Origin: Alternaria dauci
Taxonomy: Eukaryota > Ascomycota > Dothideomycetes > Pleosporales > Pleosporaceae
Assembly: GCF_042100115.1 (NCBI RefSeq)
Contig: NC_091272.1
Coordinates: 5,642,001 to 5,706,000 of the forward strand
Direction of reading: 5' to 3'
Length of the DNA: 64,000 nucleotides
How positions within the stretch are numbered: the first letter of the stretch is position 1; each line of letters begins with the position of its first letter. Shown in pieces: positions 22,803-34,398 of this stretch. A program made the translations under genes and the position numbers. Under the pieces are notes generated by a model. That model made no database searches, was not told where the DNA came from, and saw only the letters and a program-made list of their open reading frames with translations.

Positions 22803-24988
22803 CTACAAAACTTCAAACTTCCTATCTCGTAACCGACTCAAACCTGCTACGGCCCCGAACGCGATCCTCCCCACACTATCTGCAGGCTTTTCATCCCCGA
22901 CGAATCCCGGGCAAGCAGCCATGGTCTGCTTCCACTGTTGGTCTCCCTCGGCCGCGCTCAAGAGATCCGCAAAGACTGTTCCAGCTTTAACCATTGCCTC
23001 CCCACCCAGCCATGGCATGATTGGCTTTCCGTACACGGCGTAGATAGCAAGCACTAGGAGTCCGAGGAGGTGGACACCAAGGAAGATGGAGCCAACGATG
23101 ATCCCCACCATGGTTATTTTCGTCCTGCTGACCGTGATGCCTTGGTCGGCAAGCACCCTCCGCTTTTCTTGATAAGATAGAGAGTATTTTCTGGCTTGGT
23201 CGAGCCACTCCTTGTTAGCGAGGTAAGCGCCCACAGTAAACGCTTCCCTAGCCGTTTCCTCTTGCGTAAAAATGGCGAGAAATTCAGTCATTGCTCCGAG
23301 AACATCGTCTTCGTCATTGTGGTCCGCGTCGTCGAGACATGGCGTCATGTATGAGGAAGCAAAGTGAAGAGGCATCAATGAGACGCAATTCGAGCTCCAG
23401 GGCTCATACCATGCATCGTATTCGGGATAGTATACCTCCTCTCGATTTTGAACGAAAGCGGATGGGTTCGATATGCGTTTCTCGATGAATGATCCTTCGC
23501 CAAAGAGAGCTAGTCCAAGCGCGGTCAGCGGGCCGACGTGGGTTCCTATGTTCTGTGTAATGTTGCCAGCATATGTGCCGTTGTTATCCCGACGTGCCAG
23601 GTTGTTGTCCCAACTACTGTCTCTATACGGAGCATCATCGTCCAGGGCTGGCAGAGAACAGGTGTCGAGCAAGGGCCCGGCACGATTTCCATTCTTGGCA
23701 GACGGAAGCTCGAAGTAACCTAATGATGTTTTGGCTGTTACTCTATAGTGGGAAATAGGTCCTGAGTGTATTGTTGATATGTTGAGATATAGGTCTTCTG
23801 TGATATCTTGCCGGTTGTGCGTAGCTTGCCAGGGGGTATCGCTAATGTTTGTAGGCATGCAAGCCGTCACAATGTTGTCAAAGATCTCGGATTGTCCGTG
23901 ATAATCTGCAAAGAACACGCCTTCTTTGTCACGAACGCACTCGCTCGGCCATTCGGCAGCAGTCATGTTCGTATATGTAACCGTCGTGTTGATGCGCGGC
24001 ACGTACTGAGCGTCCTTGTAGACTCCGGTGTTGAAGTCCGAGGCCAAGGGTGTAAACCAAACGTCTGAATCCGCATCGGAGATTGTCTGGAAACTCCTCC
24101 GCCAGTCTTGGTAAGTGCATTGACTTGGGTTCCGACACATGCCATTATCGTCCGGCCTTCTCCAGAGAAAGGGTTCATATTGGTCCTCCGTAGCCGATTC
24201 CAGGATGCTACGGAGTCGAATGACTAGTGGGTTCATATACGGGGTCTTTCCACTGTTGATATAAGCAGGCATATCAGGAACTTCGTAAGTACCGTATTTG
24301 GAATCCTCAGATGCCATCTGTGTAGGAGTGACCCGAACAAAGACCCCTTGAAGGATCTGGAAGACCGCGCCTATATTTGGATCAGCACTGGCTCCTTACT
24401 GATATCTGCGTAACACATACCGACAAACGTCAACCCGAAGGCGATGTACAATGGTAAACTTGCTACTTTGGAATGCATGGTCCATATGCGTGGACTGATC
24501 CAGCCTTGGTCTGCGAGCGCCATGGTCTGGCGAAGGTTTAATTTCGTCCGTACGCCACCCATTTGAATGAAAGCAGCCAGAGCCATTGAACATATTGCCG
24601 ATGTGATAGGAATAGTTATTAGAGCGACAACTATTTGCAAGATCTGCGCTGCCCTGATGGCGTTCTCGTGTTTAGTCAAGATAGGATCCAGCTCATATCC
24701 GTAGCCCTCTTGGTTCTCATAATCCTGCTTGCTGCCAATCAGTCGCTTGCTCGCAATACAAAAAATGACCCATGTGAAGGCGGAGAGCGCGGCGTAGAAG
24801 ATGAAGACGCCCAGCGGCCACAGCGATGTGTGAAGACGCCTGACTACTGGCTCGCGAGCAGTCATGGAGGACGCTCTGGACAAGAACGTCGGCTCATGAG
24901 TAGTTTCCGGGACTTTTGGAGCGACTGTGTTCGGATGGCTTGTCTCTTGCCTCACACTGTGCATTTCGTGCGATTCCCGGTGTTCCAT
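22803..24988 (-). CDS. Large glycosylated four-pass membrane protein, unknown function
   Basis: Two exons (24988-24421, 24370-22803) give 711 aa. A cytosolic N-terminus of about 50 residues is followed by three membrane segments (near 55-80, WPLGVFIFYAALSAFTWVIF; near 112-140, ILQIVVALITIPITSAICSM; near 178-205, LPLYIAFGLTFVGAVFQIL). Then comes an extracellular domain of about 400 residues with many N-x-S/T sites (NTTVTYTNMT, NISDT, NISTIH, NGTYAGNIT) and paired Cys. A fourth membrane segment (ITMVGIIVGSIFLGVHLLGLLV) and a short tail end it. The topology resembles the DUF3176 proteins at the right end of the window, but I see no DUF3176 core motif. The intron removes 50 nt and keeps helix 3 continuous. 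The protein is probably at the plasma membrane; its function is unknown. Confidence 0.85.
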
Positions 24989-25495
24989 GTTTGCTGTGGT
25001 AGGTTCGACAATGACGAACCCGACGATTCTTACATTCTGCGCAGTACAGGCAATGCGACAAGTTTAATACACTACAGCAACGTGTGTGGCACAGTCACAC
25101 TTATCGTGAGTGCCCAGCCTTGGCTCCCCCATTGGTACACAATTGGTATTAATGCTGGGGGCCGTACCGGGTAACGGCACGGGAAAATCTGATCTCCACT
25201 CGTCACACAGGGGTTCGTGAGGCATCCTTTGAACAACAAACATGTTGTCGGTACGCGGAAAATTTTGTTAACATGTCGATGAGAAATTTCGTAGACTTGC
25301 TCGTACCAGACTGTAGCGTCAGTCAGCAACTCGTAATCAAACGTACAGTCTCTAGGTCGGCCGCTTGTGAGTCTTGGCAGACCCTCGCTATTTCCACATG
25401 GTCAGCCTTGTAGGGCAGAACACGGGCAGAATACGAAGCCTCCGATCGGTCGTCAGGCCATGCAAGGTTAGAGTGTGGTGTTTCCGGCACGCGAT
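24989..25495. other. Intergenic region
   Basis: About 500 bp between the start of the four-pass protein and the 3' end of the methyltransferase. A short hairpin (GGTTCG, seven-base loop, CGAACC) lies near 25005. No gene is supported. Confidence 0.45.
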
Positions 25496-26632
25496 TCATC
25501 TCTTCGCAACCACAATAACGCCACGCATGACTCCGGTCCTTCCCCACCAGCTAAACATGCTCTTCGCAACACCGAAGCGTCCTATGCCGAGGCCCAACAT
25601 CTTGAGTTTACTGTCTTGATCTGTGAGAAACGCTGCCAGTGGTGCGAAGACATGCTCTGATATATCCGTAATGGTTATGGCCCCAGACTTGTATCCCACG
25701 TGCTCGAGCTTCGAGCGGTACTCCTGCGGCGTGCTAAAGTTTGCCCAAGGAGCGCCCATGAGTGCAGTGAGAAGGCGCAGCATAGTCTTCTGGGTCCATG
25801 TCGCGGTTGGAGAGAGGCACAGGTCGAAGCCCATATAGTTGGCTTCGAGTTCTGAGTGGGCGTATTTGATGATCGGCCAACGTGACGGCGAAAAATGGTA
25901 CGCTGTGTCCAATGCCAATACCCATCGCTCATCCGAACCCGCTCTTGCCTGCCGTATCGAAGTTTTCAATTTTTCATTCCATGATGTTGGGTTTGACGCA
26001 TCAGCGCAGAAGAGCGATATCGTGGAGCCTCTGTCAGGCTGTAACTCCCCAACTCGCCCTGACGCAAATCGCGTCTGCACTTCGTCTTTTGTGATCCCAA
26101 TGTAATGACCAAGTGCGGGACATGGCTCTCGTTCGTCCCACCAGTCTTTATCGCACGCCCGTATAGGTTCTTTGCTCATGAGATAGACGGTCTGATCTCC
26201 GCATCCGAAGCCTAGATCGAGCAAGAATCTTCTTCGTTGTGTTTGTCCTTGGCTGTTTGAGAGTCCAGCCTCGGTAAGCACAGCTTTCAAAAGGTCGCGA
26301 CATGCTTCGCTCAATGTCTTCGAAGCGGGAGGTCCTCTCCAATAGCCCATGTTCATCCACATGGCGGTAGGAACCTGCAGATGCAGTCGCCCATGCTGCA
26401 AGCCATAGATCGATGCCTTTTCTTTTTCAGTCCTCTGTGTGCGTGTCATAGCCCAGAAAAGTGCACCGGCCAACCATACTCCAAATATCTGCTTGGATCT
26501 TAGGCCGTCCATGCCCAGGTTACCAAATGGAGTGTTCTCGTCCGAACCCAAGCCGCGCGCGTAGCCTTGTGCGACGCTGAATAGCGCGAGACCGGTGAAA
26601 ACGCTGTAGGCGAGGAATAACCTATCCCACAT
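25496..26632 (-). CDS. Membrane-anchored SAM-dependent methyltransferase
   Basis: This is a single exon of 378 aa from the ATG at 26632; an upstream in-frame codon would add 24 residues before the hydrophobic start. Residues 4-24 (RLFLAYSVFTGLALFSVAQ) and 48-62 (QIFGVWLAGALFWAM) are hydrophobic and could anchor it to a membrane. The motif NMGYWRG at 94-100 and the SAM motif I DLGFGCGDQTVYL at 139-151 are followed by YIGITKDEVQ. This order (MGYW, then a Gly-rich loop, then GIT...Q) is that of class I methyltransferases related to the cyclopropane-fatty-acid synthase and sterol types. A motif like LALDTAYHFSP follows as the acceptor-side loop. It lies next to an FAD oxidoreductase on the same strand, a pairing also seen in lipid-modifying gene sets. 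The substrate is unknown. Confidence 0.85.
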   Translation of the reverse strand: MWDRLFLAYSVFTGLALFSVAQGYARGLGSDENTPFGNLGMDGLRSKQIFGVWLAGALFWAMTRTQRTEKEKASIYGLQHGRLHLQVPTAMWMNMGYWRGPPASKTLSEACRDLLKAVLTEAGLSNSQGQTQRRRFLLDLGFGCGDQTVYLMSKEPIRACDKDWWDEREPCPALGHYIGITKDEVQTRFASGRVGELQPDRGSTISLFCADASNPTSWNEKLKTSIRQARAGSDERWVLALDTAYHFSPSRWPIIKYAHSELEANYMGFDLCLSPTATWTQKTMLRLLTALMGAPWANFSTPQEYRSKLEHVGYKSGAITITDISEHVFAPLAAFLTDQDSKLKMLGLGIGRFGVAKSMFSWWGRTGVMRGVIVVAKR

Positions 26633-27000
26633 CGTTGTTTGGTGTGTCGGAGTGATTGGATGGATAGGGCTTGACAAGCAGGTGCGCCCTCGGCAAGCTC
26701 TCATGAGTAATGACGCTAACTGGTTTGAGCGAGCATGTATGACGAGCTGATGATATATGATAGCAAGTTGAGAAGTCTACATACTGCACGCTTTGATCTT
26801 GGAAAGCTTCAAATTCATCTTCAAGTCTATGCAATCGCTATGTAATGGAATGGACATGTGATCATGCCTTCTGGGTATCTACTCTATCGGACCATCGACC
26901 GTGCTTTGGAAAGCTTGTTGTATCCAGCAGTATTATAGGACCCAATCTAGGTGTTGCTCAGCAGTAAGGTACACACTAGTGACTCCAGCTTTTTCATGGT
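26633..27000. other. Intergenic region
   Basis: This 368-bp stretch is the promoter side of the methyltransferase and the 3' side of the FAD oxidoreductase. Nothing specific is seen. Confidence 0.4.
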
Positions 27001-28428
27001 TTATTGATGCCTCCATGGCACTTTGACGTCGAGTGCATCGGCAACCCGCATGGCTGATACAACACAGCCCTCTAGGAGGACCATACCGTCCCAACACCAG
27101 CCGCCCACCAGCCATATATTGTCCTCGCCGTTCCTCCAACGCGGCACTGACTTATCGTCGGCACTGAACTTCGAACCGTTGTCGAAAATGGCATTGACGA
27201 TGCGCTGGCTTTGTGGGCTGCGGAGAACGCGTGTGAACTTGCTCCGTTGAGCTACGTGTTGCTGCTCGAGAGGTGTGAAAGGGCAGGTTGTCACCACGAC
27301 ACCACAGGGCTGGACATGATGCGACTCGGTCACGGGCGTATCGGCGGTGGAGGTGTTGAGATGGATGAGCTGGGCGCCTTTCCTGTCCTTGCTGTTGAGG
27401 TCGCTCCCGTGCAGCACTGACCAGTCTGTGTGGACGACGCTCTCCACGACGGCTGTTGGTATGCGCTGCATGTGGTGTTGGAGGGGTCTGAAGATGCGGC
27501 CCACGACGTCTGGCGCAACGGCCAGAATCACTCTATCGAAGTACTCAGTTGTCTTCTCCGCATCCGACCCACCACACCACGACATCCGAACACCCTTTTC
27601 GAGAGGCTCCACGGCCGTGACGGTGGCATTGAGGGTAACGTCGATACCCTTCACTAGGCGTTCCTGTACCCCTCCTACGCCGTCTGATACGGTATAGTGC
27701 GGTGCGCCATGGGTCCTCCGCTTGTATCCGATGATGTCGCTGGCGGGAAAGGCGAGGAGCGAATCGTGGGGACAGGTGGACACGCTCGATAAGAGAGGGA
27801 GCAGGTAGTAGGTGGTGAAGTAGCGCGGGCAATACGTGCGGTCCAGGTACTGCTGCAACGTCTCGGCTTCTCTCGGTCCGACAAAGACGCAGCAGAAGGT
27901 AAACCACGCGTACGAGAAGGCCAGGTACAGGAATTGCGTCAGGTACCAGACAAGACTGACTCCGCTGGCGCGGGGCGCAATCTGGTGCAGGTTGGATGCG
28001 TGTGTGAAGTACGACGTGTCGCGGCGATCAAGTGCGACAGCCCCGGAGCTCGCATCGCGGCTCACGGCGAATTCGAAGAGGAATGGTTGCGAGTGGTACG
28101 ATATGCGCAGGTGGTCGTACAGGGCTTTGAGGTTGTTGTAGTAGCCACCGGCAAAGGCGCGCATGGGCAGGTCCACGCGGGTCGAAGCATTCTTGGCGGC
28201 AGCGTCGGGCAGGGAGATGGAGGCGGCGTCGAGGGAAAGGGTTTTTCCCTAGAATTACTTTTGTCAGTGGGCGGCACAAAGAATGTGGGCATAGGCGTCA
28301 GGCGTCCCTACCGACTCGAAGACCCTAACGGCATATCTTTGGCGGATGTCGTGGAACAACAAGTTCGCAGTCACAAGCCCAGCGAGGCCGGACCCTACTA
28401 CTGCGACTCTCTCGCGCGCTTGCTCCAT
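27001..28428 (-). CDS. FAD-dependent amine-oxidase-superfamily oxidoreductase (COG2907-like)
   Basis: Exons 28428-28312 and 28248-27001 give 454 aa. The N-terminal dinucleotide-binding loop VAVVGSGLAGLVTANLL (G12-x-G14-x2-G17) is complete. The middle carries YYNNLKALYDHLRISY and TSYFTHASNL, blocks that I associate with the COG2907 branch of FAD proteins rather than with classic monoamine oxidases. A flavin-side C-terminal block follows (NIWLVGGWCWDGMVLLEGCV). One or two hydrophobic stretches (SLVWYLTQFLYLAFSYAWFTF) suggest membrane association. The start is the ATG just before the FAD loop; the frame is open 51 codons further upstream without an ATG, so a missed 5' exon is possible. It is divergent from the flavin monooxygenase over 388 bp. 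The reaction is not known; adjacency to a CFA-like methyltransferase suggests lipid modification. Confidence 0.8.
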
Positions 28429-28816
28429 GCTGGCACAGAGGAGGGCTTTCAGCTGTGGGGAGCTATCGTGATATTGGCTAGCAAAACATGACGTGAAATC
28501 GTCGTCTGGCCTCGGCTGCTGTGCCGCAGTCTCAGAACAGGTATCGTCCGTCTCCCCATCGTTACGGGCATTAATCGACAACGGGCGACTGCTGGTCCGC
28601 GGCGGCTAGGCTCGAATAGAACAAAGTGCATTGAGGAACAGATGCAACCCATGGCTTCGCGCGTCCTGTCTTGATGTCATTGTCAGATTGCGACGTGATG
28701 ATTGGCCCACCAAGCGTCACCACCGCGTGCCTTGCAGCGTTAGCCACCTCCACGCTCTGTACCACAACCCTCCGTATAACCACCGTAGACATTGTCAGAG
28801 TCTGCCAGTTGTGAAC
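28429..28816. promoter_or_regulatory. Divergent promoter, FAD oxidoreductase / flavin monooxygenase
   Basis: These 388 bp separate two divergent flavoenzyme starts. Shared control is the simplest reading. No specific operator is identified, and no TATA element is evident. Confidence 0.6.
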
Positions 28817-30850
28817 ATGTCAGGGACCGATAAACTCCCCGCTATGCGAGTCGCCGTTATCGGGGCTGGGTACGCCGTCTACCAAACACTGGACATCACA
28901 TGCTAATGAAGCTCAAGCCCCGGTGGATTGACAACTCTGAAGACGCTGCTCGAGGCTTCGACACCTGAGCAGCCGATAGAGGCTGTCCTGTTTGAAGCGT
29001 AAGCATACTCACCTAATCTGGGTCGACCACCCATCACATGATCTGACACCCTTCAGCGAAGACAACATTGGAGGTACTTTCCACTACCGCGCCTACGAGA
29101 ACGCCGAGCTGGTATCATCCAAGCAACTAACGACGTTCTCCGATCACCGCTTCCCACCTTCAGCACCTGACCACATCTCGCTTCCGCAATACGTTGCGTA
29201 CTTGCAGGGCTATGTGGACAAGTTCGATTTGCAGCCCCTCATGAAGATGGGCTGCAGAGTCAACAAAATCGAACGCATAGCCAAGTCCGTCGACCAGAAA
29301 TGGAAGCACCGTGTCAGGTATGTCGATAAGAACAGTGATGGAAAGGAGCGCACTTTCGACTGCTCTCACGTCGCTGTATGCACTGGACTGCATGTCGAGC
29401 CCAACGTTCCTACAATCCCTGGTATCGAGAATATCAAAGGCGAAGCATTCCACTCTTCCCAATACAAGAAGCGGGCGCAGCTTGCGGGCAAAGATGTGCT
29501 CATCATGGGTTGCGGAGAGACTGCCATGGGTATGTTACGTGCTGGAGATATAGTGATAAGTATACGCTAACATACCCAGATGTCGCCTATGAGGCCATGA
29601 AGGGCGATGCCAATTCGGTCACCATGTGCTTCAGAACAGGATTCTTGTCTTTCCCCAAAGCCCTCTCGCGATTCAAGGTTTTCGGCAAGCAGTTCAAAGG
29701 AGGCCTGCCCATTGACGGCCTCATTACCAACCTCTTCGAGACAGCCTACGTGCATCGTGCGATAGCTGCGAGCCGCTTCCGTTGGTTCGTGTCGGACTTT
29801 GTCATAAAGCGCGTATTGTGGTTCTTGACCGGTACTCAAGCAGGCATGAAGTGAGCTCTTACCCGACCATGGCGACCGACCACACACTGACCTGATATAG
29901 TCAGCACGTTGGCGCACTACCACATGATCGCCTAGGCAGAGCTTTCGTGTTCCTAAACAAGAGTAGCAAAGCGATGCCATATTTGAACCGGCCATATCAA
30001 GAGAAGCACCCTCTTGCTTTCCTTGGTAATGGCTACGTAGATCCACCCGAAGATGCGCAGTCAAAGAAATGGGTCGACACATGCACATTCCCCCAGCGGA
30101 TAGACGAAACAGGCAGGGTGATTTTCGAAGAGCGACCAGACAGAAAAGACTGGAGGCGCATGAAGAACATAGAGGTACGGCCCAACTGCGTAGTCTACTG
30201 CACTGGCTACAAGCAGTCATTCTACTTCCTCGATCAATCATACCCGACGGCATCTGACGCGACCATACGCAACATCGTGTCGCCAGCAGACACCAGTATA
30301 TCCTTCATCGGTTTTGTACGACCCGGTGTTGGCGCCATTCCTCCAATTGCTGAACAACAAGCCATGTGGTGGACGGCGCTTATCACGAACAAAATGGCCC
30401 TGCCTACCGACCCCCCACACTACCATCTCCTATCCAAGGAAACCTCTCGCATTAAATACGGCGTCGATCATAGCGCGTACATGAGTACCCTTGCGAAAGA
30501 CTTTGGTGGCGCCCCTGGGCTGCGCGAGCTGTACATGGCCCATGGCCTGAAAGTGCTCTTGGTCTACTGCTTCGGAGCGAGCTTTGTGACCTTTTACAGG
30601 CTTGTCGGTCCTTTCAAGAGCGACGTTGCTCCTGAAATCACAAAGACTGAGTTGGCGGAGACAATCCTCCGCAGAGGTATTCTGGGGAACCTCTTCTTCG
30701 GTGTAAGTTCAGGATTAGCATCACAGTCGGGCATCATATATACTGACATCATCACAGGTGATACCCATGATCTTCTACGGTTTGATCAACTCTACAGCCC
30801 TGATGCTCGAGATGGTTGGCCTTATCCCAAAGGAGAAGCCAATCGTATGA
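28817..30850 (+). CDS. Flavin-containing monooxygenase (FMO)-like, C-terminal membrane tail
   Basis: Six exons (28817-28869, 28918-28998, 29057-29529, 29580-29850, 29901-30702, 30758-30850) give 590 aa. The FAD loop VAVIGAGPGGLTTLKTLL is restored across the first intron (GxGxxG). A second, NADPH-binding loop is VLIMGCGETAM in exon 3. The segment KGEAFHSSQYKK corresponds to the FMO fingerprint region (F-x-G-x3-H-x3-Y, here in reduced form), and NCVVYCTGYKQSF is the later ATG-like block. The C-terminus (GNLFFGVIPMIFYGLINSTALMLEMVGL) is hydrophobic, as in ER-bound FMOs. Expected chemistry is NADPH/O2-dependent oxygenation of a nucleophilic N or S, or a Baeyer-Villiger-type reaction. Every junction keeps phase. 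The last coding exon is only 93 nt. Confidence 0.87.
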
Positions 30851-31038
30851 GTGTGAATCGCTCATTAGTCACCGTGGCCTATTGTACTGGTACGAGTTTA
30901 CCAGCCTTGATAAATGAACAAGAATTGATGCAAAAGTATTCGCTAGTGATTTGTTTTCTGAATTACGGTGCTGACCGAGGGTATCTTTCATACGGCGTCC
31001 AAACTACGAACATGAACATTAAACTAAAAGGAAACTAA

Positions 31039-32559
31039 CTAAGACGAGTTGCTGTTATCAGCACAAGAGAAAGCAGAATCAATCAACCCATCTCGGTATG
31101 CGTCCTTGATCTGCACAATAACGCCGTAAGTGCCACCGATCGTCAAGAAGATTGAGATGCCAATCAGGATAACATGCAGCGCATACATGATCTTCTGCCA
31201 CCAGTTGCCTTTCCAGTAATCCTGGTGATCGTAGATCCAGAGCCAACCAGGCAGCCCCAGCGCCAAAGGAGCAAATGCAATGCTTCCCGCCAAACTGAGC
31301 AGGTAGTTGAAAATGGGCACACCAGATGCGATGACGAAACTGATGATTGTCATGATGCTGACGCAGCCAAGCCAAGTACCCCAGTGTATCGGCGTGTTGG
31401 CCTGTAGATGCTTCGAGTTCCTCAGGATACGTACAAAGACGTATTTGGCACTCACGTGTACGTAGAGCGCCCCACTGACACAGAGTCCGATCAGTCCGAC
31501 TCCATACGCGACCTTCTTGACTGTGGGTCCGGCGCTACCAAGAGAGGGCGAGGCGACCCATTTGCCGCACCACTTGTACACGACGAGACTGAAGGAGAGG
31601 TACGCGGCTGTGACGATGCCCATGCACCAGTTTACGGCTTTGCTGTACTCGCGCGGGTTGCGCATCTCGGACATGACGGGCAGGAAGGCTGATGTACCTG
31701 CGCCGGAGCAGAAGATGGTCGAGGCAGCTGTAATGCCAGCGGCAAAGGTTGGGTTGCTGATGACGTGGTAGCCGAAGTCGTAGGGTCCAGATTGAGGAGC
31801 AGCGGCTGGTCGGTCAAGGGTTGTTACTCCGACGCTGCGTACGTGTTAGCTTACATGGTCGTTTATGATAAGAGGGAAGAGAATGCCTTACACGACGATG
31901 AAAACAGCGATGAAGACAGATGAGAAACCTGCCCAGGTGATCCAAGACAGCTTCTCAAACTTGCGCACACTCGCACAGAGACCGATCATGATCGCTGCGA
32001 CGATGGAGAAGTAGTTTGTGCAAAGTGCGTGTTCGCTCAATGCGTTCAAGGCCGTTGATACACCGACCATACCGGAGGCACCGACAATAATGAACGCAAC
32101 GAGGAAGAGCAGGCCGCTGATCTCCTTGACGACACGGCCACCAACCAACTGACCCATGTCGGCAATGGAGTGACAGCCCGGGTGGTTGTTGCGGAACTGG
32201 CCCTGCACCAGTGCGCACCAGGTGTTGAGCCCTTGCCATCCGAGCACATTGATAGCACCAGGAAACGCGCCAAGAGTGTACATGGCGCTAGGGATGGTGA
32301 GGACACCGGTTGCAAAGATGACTATAACACGGTTATTGTCAGTACAGGACGATCATAGAGTCATTTGATTGGGCCATGTTCACTTACGTTTCAGGAAGAT
32401 GACTGACGTATGGATCCAGTGCACCGTTCGGAAATCCTCGTACCCCTCTCCCCTCTTGAAGATCTCGCCATCGCTTTCGACATCGACCTTGCCGTTGATG
32501 CTCTCCGAGCTGGTGCTCGGCGCTGGCGCAATGATGTCGTCTTGCTTCTCGGTCGACAT
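31039..32559 (-). CDS. Amino-acid/neutral solute permease, AAAP family
   Basis: Three exons (32559-32388, 32321-31892, 31834-31039) give 465 aa with about eleven hydrophobic segments. A hydrophilic N-terminus (MSTEKQDDIIAPAP) is followed by FRTVHWIHTSVIFLKLIFATGVLTIPSAM, the substrate-site helix pair typical of fungal Mtr/N-system AAAP transporters. Later marks are HSIADMGQLVGG, IIVGASGMVGVSTALNAL, SGPYDFGYHV and PVMSEMRNPREY, the last being the conserved cytosolic loop of the family. Expected role is proton-coupled import of neutral amino acids or a similar amide-bearing solute at the plasma membrane. Its promoter (32560-33311) holds three ACTCCAAC octamers and an AT-alternating tract about 85 bp upstream of the ATG. 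Confidence 0.9.
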
Positions 32560-33311
32560 GTTGGCGGTGGCAACAGACAGCAAATGTCAGACTCCGTTGT
32601 TAGGTCCGAGCGATGAACGAATCTGTCGGTACTTTGGCCACGATATATATATATACACATATATATCCAAGCGTGCATGTAATGCCATGCAAAGGCCTTG
32701 TCCTTGCACGGCGCACTGATAGTCGATAACCCGCGTGGTATCAGCACAGCGGTATCTTGGAATCCGGGGCATTGTGGGCTGGCGGGATCCACAAGCCCCG
32801 TTGTTTTGGAGGCTGATAGTGGCGATAGAGCGGTACTGGCGACTCCAACGCCGACGCGACTCAGGCGCAGGGGTGTCTCCAATGATATCCCAGCCTCTTG
32901 GTACCTGCCCATCGGGGGTCGTCGCAACTCCAACTGATTGCGGAGATTGTGAGCTGAGGGGCTTGGAGGGCTTGTGGTTTGTCTTGGCTGGTAGTTGGAG
33001 TCGCGATTAGTACGTTGGTTGGGTTCGGTATCTTTAGTGTACACTATGCAGGTCATTATTTTTGCATCAGCGATTGCGGTTCCCGGGCGAAGTTAGTTTT
33101 CTGGAAAGTAGTTCGCGCGGGGCTAGGCTGTGCATTGCCGTGATCTACCTATCTCACAGAAATGACGAATGAGTGGTATCGCTGTGTTTGATCGACTGCC
33201 AGTCAATCTTTGAACGGCGGTTGCAATGCAATTGGGATATCATTGTTATGAAAAAATCGTTCAAAGAAGCATTATCAGATAGTTGGTAGTTGCATCGATT
33301 CGAGGATCTGG
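32560..33311. promoter_or_regulatory. Permease promoter region with ACTCCAAC octamers and AT tract
   Basis: The octamer ACTCCAAC occurs at 32842-32849 and 32927-32934, and inverted (GTTGGAGT) at 32994-33001, that is 280-440 bp upstream of the permease start. An alternating AT tract at 32643-32668 lies 84-109 bp upstream of the start and could serve as a TATA element. The same octamer recurs in the neighbouring divergent promoter. Function is inferred from clustering only. Confidence 0.5.
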
Positions 33312-34398
33312 CTACTCTTTCAATTTAAGCCCTGCTTCTGCCGGCATGAGCGCTCCCTCGGGTGGTGGGTTCTTCTTCTTGAACTCATCCGCCATCTGTT
33401 CCATGGTTACGAACTCCACACCTTCATGCTTCTTGAAATGTTCGATCAATCTCTCGTGCATCAAGAGCAGATGTGGTCGCCCAGACACGTCAGGGTGGAT
33501 TGTGATAGGCTAGAGGGTCGCGTTAGATCGGCCAATACAACACATGTGTACCTCAGTCGGAACTTACGAAGATGAACTCGTCGTATTCGCGGTAGAAGTA
33601 GTCGAAATGGTCTCTCCATAGGTCCTCGGTGTCTCGTGCGTTGACGAAGCCGTGGCTGTTTGGCGAAGATTTGATAAACATGTGAGGTGGCAGATCCTAA
33701 TGTCATCTGTTAGCAAGTAGCTTATATCGTACCACTGACCATACATACATCAAGATACCAGTTTGCTGGAATCTCAACCAAACCAGTCTGTTGGCCGGCA
33801 ACGAGCGGCTTCATCCAATCTTTGGCTTTCTTCTCGTAGTCAATCTTGGTCCAGGAGTCTCCAGTCCTGAGATAGTAAGGTTGACAGTCGTGATGGCTCA
33901 TGCTGTGGTCGTATTCGATGCCATAAGAAAGGAGTAGCTCGGCACCTTCGCGGCTCGTCTCCCACCTCAAAGAAAGTCAGCATGGCGCATAGTTTGATTG
34001 CCTCCGTCGACCTACCAAGGCGCAACACTTCCCCTTGGAGGTTTGCCAGCAAACTCGGTCAACATGCGATATGTCTTGTCAAGCACGTCCCGTTGTTGTT
34101 CCATGCTCATATCGACGGGGTTCTCGTGACTGTAACCGTGGAGACCTATTTCATGCCCAGCGTCGCGTACCGCAGCCATGTCTTCTGGAAATGTCTCCAA
34201 ACTATGGCCTGGAATGAACCATGTGGTCTTCATGTCATACTTCTTGAACAGCTTCAAGAGGCGCTGCGTACCGACCGTGCCAGCGAACAGGCCACGTGAA
34301 ATGTCGCTGGTGCTGTCTTCTCCGCCATACGACCCAAGCCATCCACATACCGCATCTACATCGACACCATATGAAATGAGAACGCGCTTCTTGCCCAT
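33312..34398 (-). CDS. NodB-type (CE4) polysaccharide deacetylase / cyclic-imidase-like hydrolase
   Basis: Four exons (34398-34016, 33965-33749, 33696-33568, 33509-33312) give 308 aa. The CE4 metal site is visible: D13/D15 in YGVDVDAV, then H87 and H91 in LHGYSHENP. Further family marks are [50 protein letters not shown] and the C-terminal [10 protein letters not shown]. This set is that of the small intracellular HpPgdA-like branch. It has no signal peptide and no chitin-binding module, which argues against a cell-wall chitin deacetylase. From memory, some bacterial members of this branch are cyclic imide hydrolases, so a small-molecule C-N hydrolase is plausible. It is divergent from the alcohol dehydrogenase over 471 bp. 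Confidence 0.87.

Noticed and set aside
25004..25025. tRNA-like T-arm (GGTTCG ... CGAACC)
   Set aside because: Only one short hairpin is present, without acceptor, D or anticodon arms at the right distances.
29567..30253. 228-codon minus-strand frame
   Set aside because: It lies antisense to FMO exons 4-5 and shows no recognisable sequence.
33312..34398. Secreted chitin deacetylase
   Set aside because: There is no signal peptide, GPI site or chitin-binding module, and the sequence blocks match the small intracellular branch.
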